This document shows positions 41,359-50,421 of a stretch of 64,000 bases of DNA, piece after piece. The notes below the pieces were generated by a model. That model did not search any database. It worked only from the letters and a program-made list of their open reading frames with translations, and was not told the DNA's origin. Position 1 is the stretch's first letter; each line of letters opens with the position of its first letter. The position numbers and the translations under genes are program-made. This stretch comes from Caulobacter sp048541825 (GTDB lineage Bacteria > Pseudomonadota > Alphaproteobacteria > Caulobacterales > Caulobacteraceae), in assembly GCF_048541825.1 (NCBI RefSeq), contig NZ_CP183332.1, positions 2,232,001 to 2,296,000 of the forward strand. Direction: 5' to 3'.

Positions 41359-42300
41359 ATGAGCCAGGCTTCCTTCGACGGCATGATCGCCCTGCCCGGC
41401 GGCGTCTTCCAGATGGGTTCGGACGAACACTATCCTGAAGAGGCCCCGGCCCATCCCGTGGCCGTCGATCCATTCTGGATCGATGAGACCCTGGTCACCA
41501 ACGCCCAGTTCGCGCGGTTCGTCGCGGCCACTGACCATGTGACCCTGGCGCAGATCCCGCCCGATCCGAAGCTCTATCCCGGCATGGACCCGGCCTTCGC
41601 CCACCCGGCCTCGGCGGTGTTCGTGCGGCCAGACCGCCGGGTCGATCCGCGCGCCGGCGGCGGGGAATGGTGGCGGCTGATCCTGGACGCCCGCTGGAAC
41701 CAGCCCTTTGGCGACGGCAGCTCCATCGCCGGGATCGAGGATCATCCAGTGATCCATGTCAGCCATGACGACGCGGCCGCCTACGCCGCCTGGGCCGGCA
41801 AAAGCCTGCCGACCGAGGCCGAGTGGGAATTCGCAGCGCGGGGCGGTCTGGAAGCCGCCGCCTATGCCTGGGGTGAGGAACTGGCGCCCGGCGGGGCGAT
41901 GCTGGCCAACTACTGGCAGGGCGCCTTTCCGGGCGAGAACCTGCTGACCGACGGGTTCGAGCGTACCTCGCCGGTGCGGACCTTCCCGGCCAACGGTTAC
42001 GGCCTCTACGACATGATCGGCAATGTCTGGGAATGGACCTCCGACTGGTGGGCCGACCGCCACGAGGGCAGCCCGACAAGGCCCTGCTGCGCGCCCCGCA
42101 ATCCTCGCGGTCCGGCCAGCGGCGGCAGCCATGACCCCGCCCAACCGGGTCCGGTCATTCCTCGGCGGGTGCTGAAGGGTGGCTCGCACCTGTGCGCGGA
42201 AAACTACTGCCGGCGCTATCGACCAGCGGCGCGTCACCCGCAGCCGATCGACACCACCACCAGCCACATCGGCTTTCGCTGCGTGGTGCGGCAGGGTTAG
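41359..42300 (+). CDS. Formylglycine-generating enzyme (SUMF1 family)
   Basis: A 313-residue FGE-sulfatase-domain protein. RVLKGGSHLCAENYCRRYRPAARH has the two cysteines (Cys279 and Cys284) spaced like Cys336/Cys341 of human FGE, which bind copper and oxidise the sulfatase Cys; many SUMF-like proteins lack them. MIALPGGVFQMGSDEHYPEEAPAH, SLPTEAEWEFAARGGL and NVWEWTSDWWADRH are also typical. No signal peptide: it acts on unfolded sulfatases in the cytoplasm before export. It would modify the arylsulfatases at 10172 and 15418. Monocistronic. Confidence 0.94.
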   Translation: MSQASFDGMIALPGGVFQMGSDEHYPEEAPAHPVAVDPFWIDETLVTNAQFARFVAATDHVTLAQIPPDPKLYPGMDPAFAHPASAVFVRPDRRVDPRAGGGEWWRLILDARWNQPFGDGSSIAGIEDHPVIHVSHDDAAAYAAWAGKSLPTEAEWEFAARGGLEAAAYAWGEELAPGGAMLANYWQGAFPGENLLTDGFERTSPVRTFPANGYGLYDMIGNVWEWTSDWWADRHEGSPTRPCCAPRNPRGPASGGSHDPAQPGPVIPRRVLKGGSHLCAENYCRRYRPAARHPQPIDTTTSHIGFRCVVRQG

Positions 42301-42399
42301 GCCATCCGATAGGCGGCCAAGGCTTCGAAAAGGTCGCGTCAGTCGATCACCCTTGCTACTGCCAACATGCTGTCAGCAGAGCTCTGCCATGGTGTCCTC

Positions 42400-43113
42400 A
42401 TGAGACGCGCCGAACGCCTATTCCAGATCATACAGATCCTGCGCCGCAGCCATTCGCCGGTCACCGCCGACGCGATCGCTGTCGAACTCGAGACCTCCAA
42501 GCGCAGCGTCTATCGCGACATCGCCGCCCTGGTCGGGCAACGGGCCCCGATCAGAGGCGAGGCAGGCGTCGGCTACGTGCTGGAGGCGGGCTTCGACATG
42601 CCGCCGCTGATGCTGACGCCCGACGAGATCGAAGCCGCCGTACTGGGCGCCCAATGGGTGGCCGGCCGGGGCGATCCGGTGCTGGCCAAGGCGGCCCGCG
42701 ACCTGATCAGCAAGATCGCCGCCGCCGTGCCCGAGCGATTGCGGCCCTATGTGCTGGAGCCCGCGACGGGCGCAGCGCCGGCCTGGAATGCCGCGCCCGA
42801 TGGGCTGGACATCGCCCAGGCCCGGGCCTGGATCCACGCAGGCCGCAAGATCCGGCTGGACTATCGCGATGAACAGGGCGCGGTCAGCCAGCGGGTGATC
42901 TGGCCGGTGACCGTAGGCTATCGCGAGACTGTCCGCATGCTGGTCGGCTGGTGTGAGCTGCGGCAGGACTTCCGCACCTTCCGCACCGACCGCGTTGTCG
43001 AGGCCCAGTTCCTCGATGAGCGCCATGGCCAGCGGCCGGGCCAGCTTCGGGTCCGCTGGCAAAAGCATATCCAAGCGGAACACGCCGCCTGGAAGCGCCA
43101 GGATCCAGACTAG
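42400..43113 (+). CDS. WYL-domain transcriptional regulator (YafY-like)
   Basis: A 237-residue regulator. N-terminal HTH_11: MRRAERLFQIIQILRRSHSPVTADAIAVELETSKRSVYRDIAALVGQRAPI. The C-terminal WYL-type domain follows (IRLDYRDEQGAVSQRVIWPVTVGYRETVRMLVGWCELRQDFRTFRTDRV). The start at 42400 was chosen because the HTH begins with it; an ATG at 42367 adds 11 residues of no known type. Overlaps the convergent esterase gene by 4 bp. Target genes unknown. Confidence 0.92.
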   Translation: MRRAERLFQIIQILRRSHSPVTADAIAVELETSKRSVYRDIAALVGQRAPIRGEAGVGYVLEAGFDMPPLMLTPDEIEAAVLGAQWVAGRGDPVLAKAARDLISKIAAAVPERLRPYVLEPATGAAPAWNAAPDGLDIAQARAWIHAGRKIRLDYRDEQGAVSQRVIWPVTVGYRETVRMLVGWCELRQDFRTFRTDRVVEAQFLDERHGQRPGQLRVRWQKHIQAEHAAWKRQDPD

Positions 43114-44081
43114 AGCCCGTGGCGCTTGGCGAAGGTCTCGAACAGACTTGGCCAAGCCGCAACCGGCTTGCCGGCCACAAAGCGCAGGCCAAAGCCGTGG
43201 CCGCCCTCCTCGAAGACGTGCATCTCGGTCGGGATGGCCTTGGCCTTCAGGGCCGAGAACATCAGCAGCGCGTTCTCGACCGGCACCGACTTGTCGTCGG
43301 CGGCGTGCAGCAGGAACACCGGCGGAAGGTCGGCGCTGACCTGCTTGTCGGGCGAATACAGCACGATCTGCTCGGACGTCGGGTTGGGCCCCAGCAGTTG
43401 CTTGCGCGATCCGCCGTGCATGGCGGCGGGGTCCATGGTGATCACCGGATAGATCAGGGCCGAAAGATTGGGGCGGGCCGAAAGATCGTCGGCGGCGTCT
43501 ATCCGCTCATAGACCTTGGCGGCAAACCGGGTCGTCAGACTGGCCGCGACGTGACCACCGGCCGAAAAGCCCATGATGGCAATACGGTCGGCGCTGAAGC
43601 CCATGGCGGCGGCGAGCGACCTGACCAGACGCAGGCCCCGCTGGGCGTCCTGCAGCGGCGTATCTGGACCCGCGCTCCAGCCGTCGCCCGGCAGACGATA
43701 GAACAGGACGAAAGCGGTATAGCCCCGGTCGGCGAGCCAGCGGGCGGTCTCGTAGCCTTCCTTGTCCTGCACCACCCGCTCATAGCCGCCGCCGGGCATC
43801 AGCACGGCCGCGGCGCCGTTCGGAGTCTTGGGCCTGAACACCACCAGGGTCGGCTTGCGGGTGTGGGTCAGAGCGCGGTCACGCAGACCCTTGGGGTCGC
43901 CGCGTTCGATGACGGCTTCGACGGCGGTGACTTTCGCGGCCCCGGGCGGGCCGGCCGGCCAAAGCTCGATGATCTCGGTCGGGTCGGTCATGGGAAGGGT
44001 CTCCGCTTTCGCCCCGCGCGCCAGGCCCGAGGCCAGCAGGCCGGTGACGAAGGTGGCCAGCGCGCCGCGACGATTGAGCAT
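43110..44081 (-). CDS. Exported alpha/beta-hydrolase esterase (acetyl-xylan-esterase-like)
   Basis: A 323-residue esterase. AAVLMPGGGYERV (oxyanion), IAIMGFSAGGHVAAS (Ser), FLLHAADDKSVPVENAL (Asp) and EEGGHGFGL (His) are all visible. The leader MLNRRGALATFVTGLLASGLARGAKA looks like a Tat/Sec signal. Similar to bacterial acetyl-esterases acting on sugar acetates. Stands alone, convergent with the WYL regulator. Confidence 0.88.
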   Translation of the reverse strand: MLNRRGALATFVTGLLASGLARGAKAETLPMTDPTEIIELWPAGPPGAAKVTAVEAVIERGDPKGLRDRALTHTRKPTLVVFRPKTPNGAAAVLMPGGGYERVVQDKEGYETARWLADRGYTAFVLFYRLPGDGWSAGPDTPLQDAQRGLRLVRSLAAAMGFSADRIAIMGFSAGGHVAASLTTRFAAKVYERIDAADDLSARPNLSALIYPVITMDPAAMHGGSRKQLLGPNPTSEQIVLYSPDKQVSADLPPVFLLHAADDKSVPVENALLMFSALKAKAIPTEMHVFEEGGHGFGLRFVAGKPVAAWPSLFETFAKRHGL

Positions 44082-44159
44082 GGACCAGACCTTCCGGCGA
44101 ACTGACTGACGTTTCGCCGCGAACCTTAGGACCCGTAACGATTTCAGGAAACCGGTTTC

Positions 44160-44966
44160 CTAGCGCTCAGCGAACCGCAGGTGATGCAGCACGACGCCGC
44201 TGGTGGTGGCCACGTTCAGGGAGTCAAAGCCATTCGCCATCGGGATGCCGATGGGCCGGGCGCGGGCCATCAAGGCGGCCGACAGCCCGGGCCCCTCAGC
44301 CCCAAGCAACACTGCCGAACGCTCCGGCGGCCTCAGTTGGGCCAGGGTTTCTGTGGCGGCCGGCGACAAGGCCAGGGCCTCAAAACCATGGCGTTCCAGG
44401 AGCCCGGCGGAGTCCTCGTCACGCGCCAGCCAGGCGGTGGGTACGCTGAGCGTCGCGCCGACCGACACCCGGATGGCCTTGCGGTAAAGGGGATCACAAC
44501 AGTCGCTGTCGAGGATCACGCCATCCACGCCAAAGGCCGCCGCGTTACGAAAAATCCCGCCGATGTTGTCGTGGTTAGCGATGCCGCACAGCACCAGCAC
44601 CACCGCCCTGCCCTCCAATGACGCCAGCAGCGTGTCGGCCGGCATCGGCTCAGGCTTGCGCCCCACGGCCAGGACGCCGCGATGCAGATGGAAGCCGGCC
44701 ACGGCGTCCAGCACCGCCTGCTCGACCAGATAGACCGGCGTCTCGTTGGACAACCCCGCGAACACCTGGTCCAGCTTGTCGCGGCGCTTGGGATCGATCA
44801 GCAGCGAGACCACCCGTTCGGGCGCATCGCGGACGAAAGCGCGCAGCACCGTCTCGCCCTCGGCGATGAACAGGCCCTGGCGGCCGACCAGATCGCGCTC
44901 GCGGATATCGCGATAGGCCGCGACGCGCGGATCGTGCGGATCGGTGACGGTGATGAACTGCGGCAC
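44160..44966 (-). CDS. TrmH/SpoU-family RNA 2'-O-methyltransferase
   Basis: A 268-residue SPOUT methyltransferase. Motifs are LCGIANHDNIGGIFRNAAAFG (motif 1, with N and R), LLGAEGPGLS (motif 2) and NGFDSLNVATTSGVVLHHL (motif 3, the knot). N-terminal part lacks a clear L30e-like extension beyond about 100 residues. It lies 21 bp after the MFS gene on the same strand. Target RNA (tRNA or rRNA) cannot be told. Confidence 0.93.
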   Translation of the reverse strand: MPQFITVTDPHDPRVAAYRDIRERDLVGRQGLFIAEGETVLRAFVRDAPERVVSLLIDPKRRDKLDQVFAGLSNETPVYLVEQAVLDAVAGFHLHRGVLAVGRKPEPMPADTLLASLEGRAVVLVLCGIANHDNIGGIFRNAAAFGVDGVILDSDCCDPLYRKAIRVSVGATLSVPTAWLARDEDSAGLLERHGFEALALSPAATETLAQLRPPERSAVLLGAEGPGLSAALMARARPIGIPMANGFDSLNVATTSGVVLHHLRFAER

Positions 44967-44987
44967 GGTTGCGGGCTTCCGAGAGGC

Positions 44988-46244
44988 TTACCGCACGCCT
45001 CGTATCGGCAGGATGGCCAGACCGCCAGCCACGGCGAGCGCGGCGGCCACCAGGAAGAAGGCCCGGAAGTCCATGTGACTGGGCCCCAGCGATACGAAGG
45101 CCAGCATCGGCGCCAGGGCTTGCGGCAGGGTGTTGGCGAGGTTCAGGACGCCCAGATCCTTGCCTGCGTCGCGCTGCGAAGGCAGCACCTGGGTCACCAG
45201 GGCGATGTCGACGGCGTAGAAGCAGCCCGCCCCGCAACCCAGCAGGACATAGGCGCCCAGCATGACGGGCCAGCTTGGTGTGAGCGAGAAAACCACCATC
45301 GCCAGACCCATGGTCAGGGCGGCGCCGGCGGCAAACAGCTTTCGACGCTTCAGACGATCCGACAGGATGCCGCCCAGCAGAGCGAAGGTGACGTTGGAGG
45401 CCGTCGAGACCGTCGTCAGGATCGCCAGCCCTTCCTCGGCCCGGTGACCCGGGAACAACCGCGAATAGCCGATGGCGTCCTGCAGGAAATACAGCATGTA
45501 GCCCTGCACCAGGCTGAGAGCGACCAGCACCATGAACCGACCCAGCCAGGCAAAGGCGAAGTCGGGGTGCTTACGCGGATCGATCCACAGGGCGGCGATG
45601 AATGCGCCAAGCTTGAACGGTGGCCGAGCGTCCCGGGCCAGCGGCCTGTCGTCCAGCTTCAACACGAAGGGCGCTAGGGTCAGAAGCAGCACCAGAGAAA
45701 TGGCCACATACCGCGTCACCTCGGTCACCAGCAGGCCGCCGATCAGTACGGCGCCGGCCATGGTGCCAATCGGATTGCCCAGACTGAGAAACGCAGCCAC
45801 GCGTCCCTTCTGGGTGTCCGGCACGCGGTCGGGCAGCACCGCCACGAGCGCCGAGAACATCAGGTTGAACATCAGCTGAAAAAGAATGATGCCGCCGATC
45901 AGGGCCATCGGCGTCTTGGCGGCCATGATCAGCAGATAGGCTCCGGCCGCGCCCAGCGAGCCGACCACCATCCAGGGCCGACGTCGGCCAAAGCGTGAGG
46001 TGGTGCGGTCGCTGATCGCGCCAGCCAGCAGGTTGGCCACGCTGGCGACCAGGGCGCCATAGAACGCTACCTGGCTGAGCAGCAGGGCCTTGTTCGCCGG
46101 ATCGATCGCCTCGGCCTTCAGGGGCAGCAACACCTGCAACAGAGGCATGAAGCTGACGAAGGCGCCGATCTGGGCCAGGGTATAGGCGGCGATGAAACTG
46201 GTCCTGACCGGCGTAGCCGGCCGGGCTTCGTCGCTTGGCGACAT
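44988..46244 (-). CDS. MFS transporter, sugar-type (SLC45/GPH-like)
   Basis: A 418-residue transporter with 12 predicted helices. The loop AGAISDRTTSRFGRRRPWMVVGS is the D-R-x-G-RRRP motif of SLC45/GPH-type sugar symporters. The start at 46244 follows GGGGAGCGCCC; the frame is open 66 bp further without one. Divergent from a LacI regulator 205 bp away, which suggests it imports the regulator's sugar. In Caulobacter the mal locus has a similar MFS gene beside a LacI gene, but that locus is the one at the window start, so this is a separate one. Confidence 0.9.
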   Translation of the reverse strand: MSPSDEARPATPVRTSFIAAYTLAQIGAFVSFMPLLQVLLPLKAEAIDPANKALLLSQVAFYGALVASVANLLAGAISDRTTSRFGRRRPWMVVGSLGAAGAYLLIMAAKTPMALIGGIILFQLMFNLMFSALVAVLPDRVPDTQKGRVAAFLSLGNPIGTMAGAVLIGGLLVTEVTRYVAISLVLLLTLAPFVLKLDDRPLARDARPPFKLGAFIAALWIDPRKHPDFAFAWLGRFMVLVALSLVQGYMLYFLQDAIGYSRLFPGHRAEEGLAILTTVSTASNVTFALLGGILSDRLKRRKLFAAGAALTMGLAMVVFSLTPSWPVMLGAYVLLGCGAGCFYAVDIALVTQVLPSQRDAGKDLGVLNLANTLPQALAPMLAFVSLGPSHMDFRAFFLVAAALAVAGGLAILPIRGVR

Positions 46245-46377
46245 GGGCGCTCCCCTAGCGCGGTCTGCGCCGCGTCTCGGGTCAGACTGGCCTTCCGGGT
46301 CGGCCGACACAAGGCCGCCCGCATGTCATTGGTCGATGCCCTTGAACCCGCGTGAATTTTTCTCGCCGCAAGCGTCG

Positions 46378-46401
46378 CTAGAGCCACAGGAAATGCTCTA
46401 G
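46378..46401. promoter_or_regulatory. Candidate LacI operator dyad
   Basis: CTAGAGC (46378-46384) and GCTCTAG (46395-46401) are perfect 7-bp inverted repeats with a 10-bp spacer, in the 204-bp gap between the divergent MFS and LacI genes, 48 bp upstream of the regulator start. The spacer is longer than the classical central CG LacI operators, so this is tentative. Confidence 0.3.
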
Positions 46402-46448
46402 GCTGCAGTCATGGGTTTGAGTCTCATTCGACAGGACTTGGCGGTTCA

Positions 46449-47507
46449 ATGGCCTCGGTGACGATCTACGACGTCGCCGCACGGGCTGGCGTCTCCATCA
46501 AGACCGTTTCCCGGGTCATGAACAAAGAGCCCAATGTGCGGCCCGCCATGCGCGAGCGCGTGCTTGAGGCGGCCAGCGCGCTGGACTACAGCCCGAACCT
46601 TTCAGCGCGCAGCCTGGCCGGTTCGCGGTCCTTCGTGATCGCGGTGTTCGTGGACGCCGCCTTGACCATCGACCACTGGCGTAGCGAGCGTGGCGCCGAC
46701 TATCTCAGCCGTATTCAGCTGGGCGCGACGCTGCAGTGCCGCGATGCCGGCTATCATCTGCTGATCGAACTGATCGACCACGATGCGCCGCGCGTCCGAC
46801 AGGAAGTCGCAGCACTGCTGGCGGCGCTAAAGCCCGACGGGGTCATACTGACGCCGCCCAGTTGCGACAACGAAACCGTCCTCGAACTGCTCGACAAGGC
46901 CGGAACGCCCTATGTGCGGCTTGGCCCCGAGCGCCGGGACGGCTTTGGACCCCGTGTGCACATGGACGACTTCGCTGCCGCGCGGGAGATGACCCAGCAC
47001 CTGGCCGGCCTGGGCCATCGCCGCATCGGATTCATCGTCGGCGAGCCGCGCTACGGCGCCAGCCAGGCCCGGCACAGCGGCTATCTGGACGCCATGAAAC
47101 AGCTTGACCTGCCGGTCGCCGACAGCTGGGTCCGGCAGGGCGATTTCACATTCCAGTCTGGCCTTGATCAGGCCAAGGCCCTGCTGAGTCTGCCCGATCG
47201 CCCGACCGCGATCTTCGCCAGCAATGACGACATGGCCCTGGGTTGCCTGGCCGCCGCAGCCGAGCTTGGCCTGATGGCGCCCGGTGAGGTCTCCGTGGCG
47301 GGCTTCGACGACAGCCCCAGCGCCCGCTTTAGCCGGCCGCAGTTGACGACCGTGCGCCAGCCTGTCGTCGAGATGGCGTCTCTGGCCGCCCGGCTCCTGA
47401 TTTCCGGGGTCATCAAGGGCTCAGCCTCGAAAGGCGAGCCGCTGGACGAGCTGTTGCCCTTCGAGCTCATTCACCGCGCGTCAACCGCCCCGCCTCCCTC
47501 GCTCTAA
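46449..47507 (+). CDS. LacI-family transcriptional regulator
   Basis: A complete 352-residue regulator. The N-terminal helix-turn-helix TIYDVAARAGVSIKTVSRVMNKEPNVRPAMRERVLEAA (residues about 5-42) with hinge helix SLAGSRS is classical; the effector domain has GFDDSPSARFSRPQLTTVRQP. Divergent from a sugar-type MFS transporter, the likely target. No other metabolic gene is adjacent. Confidence 0.95.
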   Translation: MASVTIYDVAARAGVSIKTVSRVMNKEPNVRPAMRERVLEAASALDYSPNLSARSLAGSRSFVIAVFVDAALTIDHWRSERGADYLSRIQLGATLQCRDAGYHLLIELIDHDAPRVRQEVAALLAALKPDGVILTPPSCDNETVLELLDKAGTPYVRLGPERRDGFGPRVHMDDFAAAREMTQHLAGLGHRRIGFIVGEPRYGASQARHSGYLDAMKQLDLPVADSWVRQGDFTFQSGLDQAKALLSLPDRPTAIFASNDDMALGCLAAAAELGLMAPGEVSVAGFDDSPSARFSRPQLTTVRQPVVEMASLAARLLISGVIKGSASKGEPLDELLPFELIHRASTAPPPSL

Positions 47508-47542
47508 AGCGAAACCTCGTCAAGGCTTGGGCCGGGCAAGGT

Positions 47543-49081
47543 TCAACGGCCCGGGCGAGCGAAGGCCGCGACCCGGGCGCGCGCCGCGTGAACCGGATTT
47601 TGATCCGGCGCCGGCTCGGCCTGGATCTGGCCACCCGTGCGGAAGGCGCCGACACGATTGGCAAGATCGGCCGCCTCCACGCGCAAGGTCTGGGTCGACT
47701 GGCTGGACTGATGGACCATCGCCGCATTGCGCTGGGTGACCTGATCCAGCTGGTTGACCGCCGTATTGACCTGACTAAGGGCAGAGGCCTGCTCGTTGGC
47801 CGACGCGGCGATCTGGTTGATCAGGCTATCGATACCGCCGACCTTCTCGACGATGCCACGAAGGGCTGCGCCCGTCTGGCCGACCAGATCGACGCCCTCG
47901 CCGACCTGCCGGCTGGATTCGGCGATCAACAGCTTGATCTCCTTGGCGGCGTCAGCCGAACGTTGGGCCAGCGCCCGCACCTCTTGGGCAACGACCGCAA
48001 AGCCTCGGCCGGCATCGCCGGCTCGAGCGGCTTCAACGCCCGCGTTGAGGGCCAGAAGATTGGTCTGGAAGGCGATTTCGTCGATGACGCCCAGGATCTG
48101 CGAAACCTGATTGGACGAGCCTTCGATCTTGGTCATAGCCTCGGCGGCGCGGGTGACGACAGCACCCGACCGCTCGGCCTCGGCGCTGGCCTCGCCGACC
48201 CGAACGGAGACTTCCCGGGCGCTCTGCGCGGTCTTGCCGACGGTAGCGGTCAGAAGGTCCACGGCGGCGGCCGTCTGCTCCAGGGTCGCAGCCTGCTGCT
48301 CGGTGCGCTGAGCCAGATCGTCGGCGCTGCGAGCGATATCATCGACGCCCGAGCGGATGCCCGATGACGCGCGCTCGACAGCCTTCATGGCCTCGCCCAG
48401 CGCACTGGCGGCCTGATCGAAATCACTCTTCAACGACTGAAACTCGGGCGACAGGGCGCCATCGACCCGCGCCGACAGGTCGCCAGCCGCCAGGCGGGAC
48501 AGCGCCTCGCCGATGGCCTTCACCGCCTGGGCCTGCGCCTGGGCGGCGACCTCACGTTCGGCCTCAAGCGCGGCCCGTTCTTCCTCGATCACGGTCAGAT
48601 AGCTGGAGACCGCCAGTTCCATGTCCAGGAACACGGCCTTGTTCAGCGCCACCAGATTGTCGGCCAGATCGGCGTCAGACTTGGCGCTGGCGAACAGGCC
48701 CTTGGCCCGCTTGGCCACAATGACGCGCACGAGTTCCTCGGAGACGACAGCGTAGCCCCCCATGTACCAGCGAGGCTCGATGCCAGCGTCCACGTGGGCG
48801 CGGCCAATGCGTTCAACGTCGCGAATATAGTCGGACCCATAGTCGGCCGTCGCCAGACGACGCCAGTGACTGGCCTGGGCGCGTTCGGCAGACGCAATAT
48901 GGGCCTCGTCACGGAACTTGCTGCGTGTTTCCGGGAAGGCGCGCACCTGGCCGTAGAACTTGCCAAGGGCATCAGAGATCTCGGAATCAATCAGCGGCTT
49001 GAGGCCGCGCAGCGCAGCGCGGTCGCGCTCATTGAAGCGCATAAACGACATACGCTCATCTAGCTTTGGGTTAGCGCTCAT
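47543..49081 (-). CDS. Soluble globin-coupled methyl-accepting chemotaxis protein
   Basis: A 512-residue chemoreceptor with no membrane segments. Residues about 15-175 are a protoglobin sensor: YIRDVERIGRAHVDAGIEPRWYMGGY carries the proximal heme His96 as in HemAT. A coiled coil and HAMP-like stretch (AIGEALSRLAAGDLSARVDGALS) follow, then a long MCP signalling domain with the conserved hairpin tip IGVIDEIAFQTNLLALNAGVEAARAGDAGRGFAVVAQEVRALAQRS (about 340-385). It should sense oxygen or another gas. Convergent with the LacI gene. The start ATG at 49081 matches a MSANPKLDER beginning. Confidence 0.93.
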   Translation of the reverse strand: MSANPKLDERMSFMRFNERDRAALRGLKPLIDSEISDALGKFYGQVRAFPETRSKFRDEAHIASAERAQASHWRRLATADYGSDYIRDVERIGRAHVDAGIEPRWYMGGYAVVSEELVRVIVAKRAKGLFASAKSDADLADNLVALNKAVFLDMELAVSSYLTVIEEERAALEAEREVAAQAQAQAVKAIGEALSRLAAGDLSARVDGALSPEFQSLKSDFDQAASALGEAMKAVERASSGIRSGVDDIARSADDLAQRTEQQAATLEQTAAAVDLLTATVGKTAQSAREVSVRVGEASAEAERSGAVVTRAAEAMTKIEGSSNQVSQILGVIDEIAFQTNLLALNAGVEAARAGDAGRGFAVVAQEVRALAQRSADAAKEIKLLIAESSRQVGEGVDLVGQTGAALRGIVEKVGGIDSLINQIAASANEQASALSQVNTAVNQLDQVTQRNAAMVHQSSQSTQTLRVEAADLANRVGAFRTGGQIQAEPAPDQNPVHAARARVAAFARPGR

Positions 49082-49305
49082 GCCGTTGGCTCCGACTCGA
49101 AAGTTACGGCACCAGACCTGAACTTAATTTGTTAACCATGATTGAAGCCTGACGCGAAAGGCGCATGTGTCGCACCGGAAAGGTCCCCGCGCGGGCGTTT
49201 TCGGAAACTTTGCCTCGATCGCAACAAGCTGCGCTTTGGTGCGTTTGGGGCTATTCAATTGATTTGCTAGGCTTGGCTTTACCCACAAGGGATCTGTTCG
49301 CGTCC

Positions 49306-50421
49306 ATGGCCGTTCCAGCGGAATTCAGCTTTGATGAGACGGACGGCCAAAGAACCGTCGTGTTGTTTGGGGACTGGACGGCGCGTGGCCTTTACGACAC
49401 CGCCGGTCGGCTTGCCGAGGCCTTGATCGACTCCGATGGGGTCTGCCTAGACCTCAGCCAGATCAACCGATGCGACACAGCCGGCGCCTACGCCATCATC
49501 CGCGCCGCCGATGGCCGAAGGTCGGCTGGCGTGATCAAGGCGCGCAAGGAAACGCTCCGTCTGCTCGAACTGGTCGGCAACGCGGTTCAGGTCGAGACAG
49601 AAGTGACTCGCCGCCCCCCCGGCGTCCAAGCCCTGCTCGAGCGCATCGGACGGGGTATGTTCGGTCTGGCCGCAGATGGCTATGGCACCCTCGTCTTCCT
49701 GGGCCACTTGCTGACGGCGATCGGTCGCTGTGTCGTGGACCCGCGCCGCATTCGCTGGGCGCCGATCTTCTCTCTGGCCGAGCGTGCGGGCCTCGACGCC
49801 CTGCCGATCGTGGCGATCACCACCTTCTTCATCGGCGCAGTCGTGGCCCTGCTGGGCGCCAACATGCTCATCGACTTCGGCGCCCAGGTCTATTCGGTCG
49901 AACTGATCGGCATATCGGTGCTGCGCGAGTTCAACATCCTGATCACCGCCATCCTGCTGGCCGGACGCTCGGCCTCCAGCTTTGCCGCCGAGATCGGCTC
50001 GATGAAGATGAACCAGGAGATCGACGCCATGCAGGTGATGGGCGTCGATCCTTATGAGGCCCTGGTCCTGCCGCGCTTCGCTGCGCTTCTGCTGACGATC
50101 CCGCTGCTCACCTTCGTTGCCACCCTGGCGGGCCTGGCCGGCGGGATGATGGTGGTCTGGGTCGTGTTGGACCTGTCGCCCAGCTTCTTCATGCAGCGCA
50201 TTGTCGACTATGTGGGGCCCACCCATTTCTGGATCGGCATGTCCAAGGCGCCTGTGATGGCCGCGGTCATCGCCGCCATCGGCTGCCGCCAGGGCATGGA
50301 GGTCGGCAACGACGTCGAATCCCTGGGCCGGCGGGTCACCGCCGCGGTGGTTCACGCCATCTTTGCCATCATCCTGATCGATGCGATCTTCGCCCTGATC
50401 TACATGAAGCTTGACATATGA
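49306..50421 (+). CDS. mlaE: MlaE-type lipid ABC transporter permease with N-terminal STAS domain
   Basis: A 371-residue permease. Residues 1-110 form a STAS-like domain (RTVVLFGDWTARGLYDT, VCLDLSQINRCDTAGAYAI) fused to the MlaE domain: FFIGAVVALLGANMLIDFGAQ, ELIGISVLREFNILITAILLAGRSASSFAAEIGSMKMNQEIDAMQVMG. In E. coli STAS is a separate subunit (MlaB). The start at 49306 was chosen because it begins at the STAS domain; ribosome-site support is weak (AAGGGA 13 nt upstream). It starts the four-gene operon E-F-D-lipoprotein. Confidence 0.9.
   Translation: MAVPAEFSFDETDGQRTVVLFGDWTARGLYDTAGRLAEALIDSDGVCLDLSQINRCDTAGAYAIIRAADGRRSAGVIKARKETLRLLELVGNAVQVETEVTRRPPGVQALLERIGRGMFGLAADGYGTLVFLGHLLTAIGRCVVDPRRIRWAPIFSLAERAGLDALPIVAITTFFIGAVVALLGANMLIDFGAQVYSVELIGISVLREFNILITAILLAGRSASSFAAEIGSMKMNQEIDAMQVMGVDPYEALVLPRFAALLLTIPLLTFVATLAGLAGGMMVVWVVLDLSPSFFMQRIVDYVGPTHFWIGMSKAPVMAAVIAAIGCRQGMEVGNDVESLGRRVTAAVVHAIFAIILIDAIFALIYMKLDI

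Noticed and set aside
40831..42267. 478-codon frame on the minus strand across the hydrolase and FGE genes
   Set aside because: Shadow frame opposite two genes with clear motifs.
49100..49140. CtrA box in front of the globin-coupled chemoreceptor (TTAATTTGTTAACC)
   Set aside because: Spacing between the two TTAA elements is 4, not 7; only a half-site remains.
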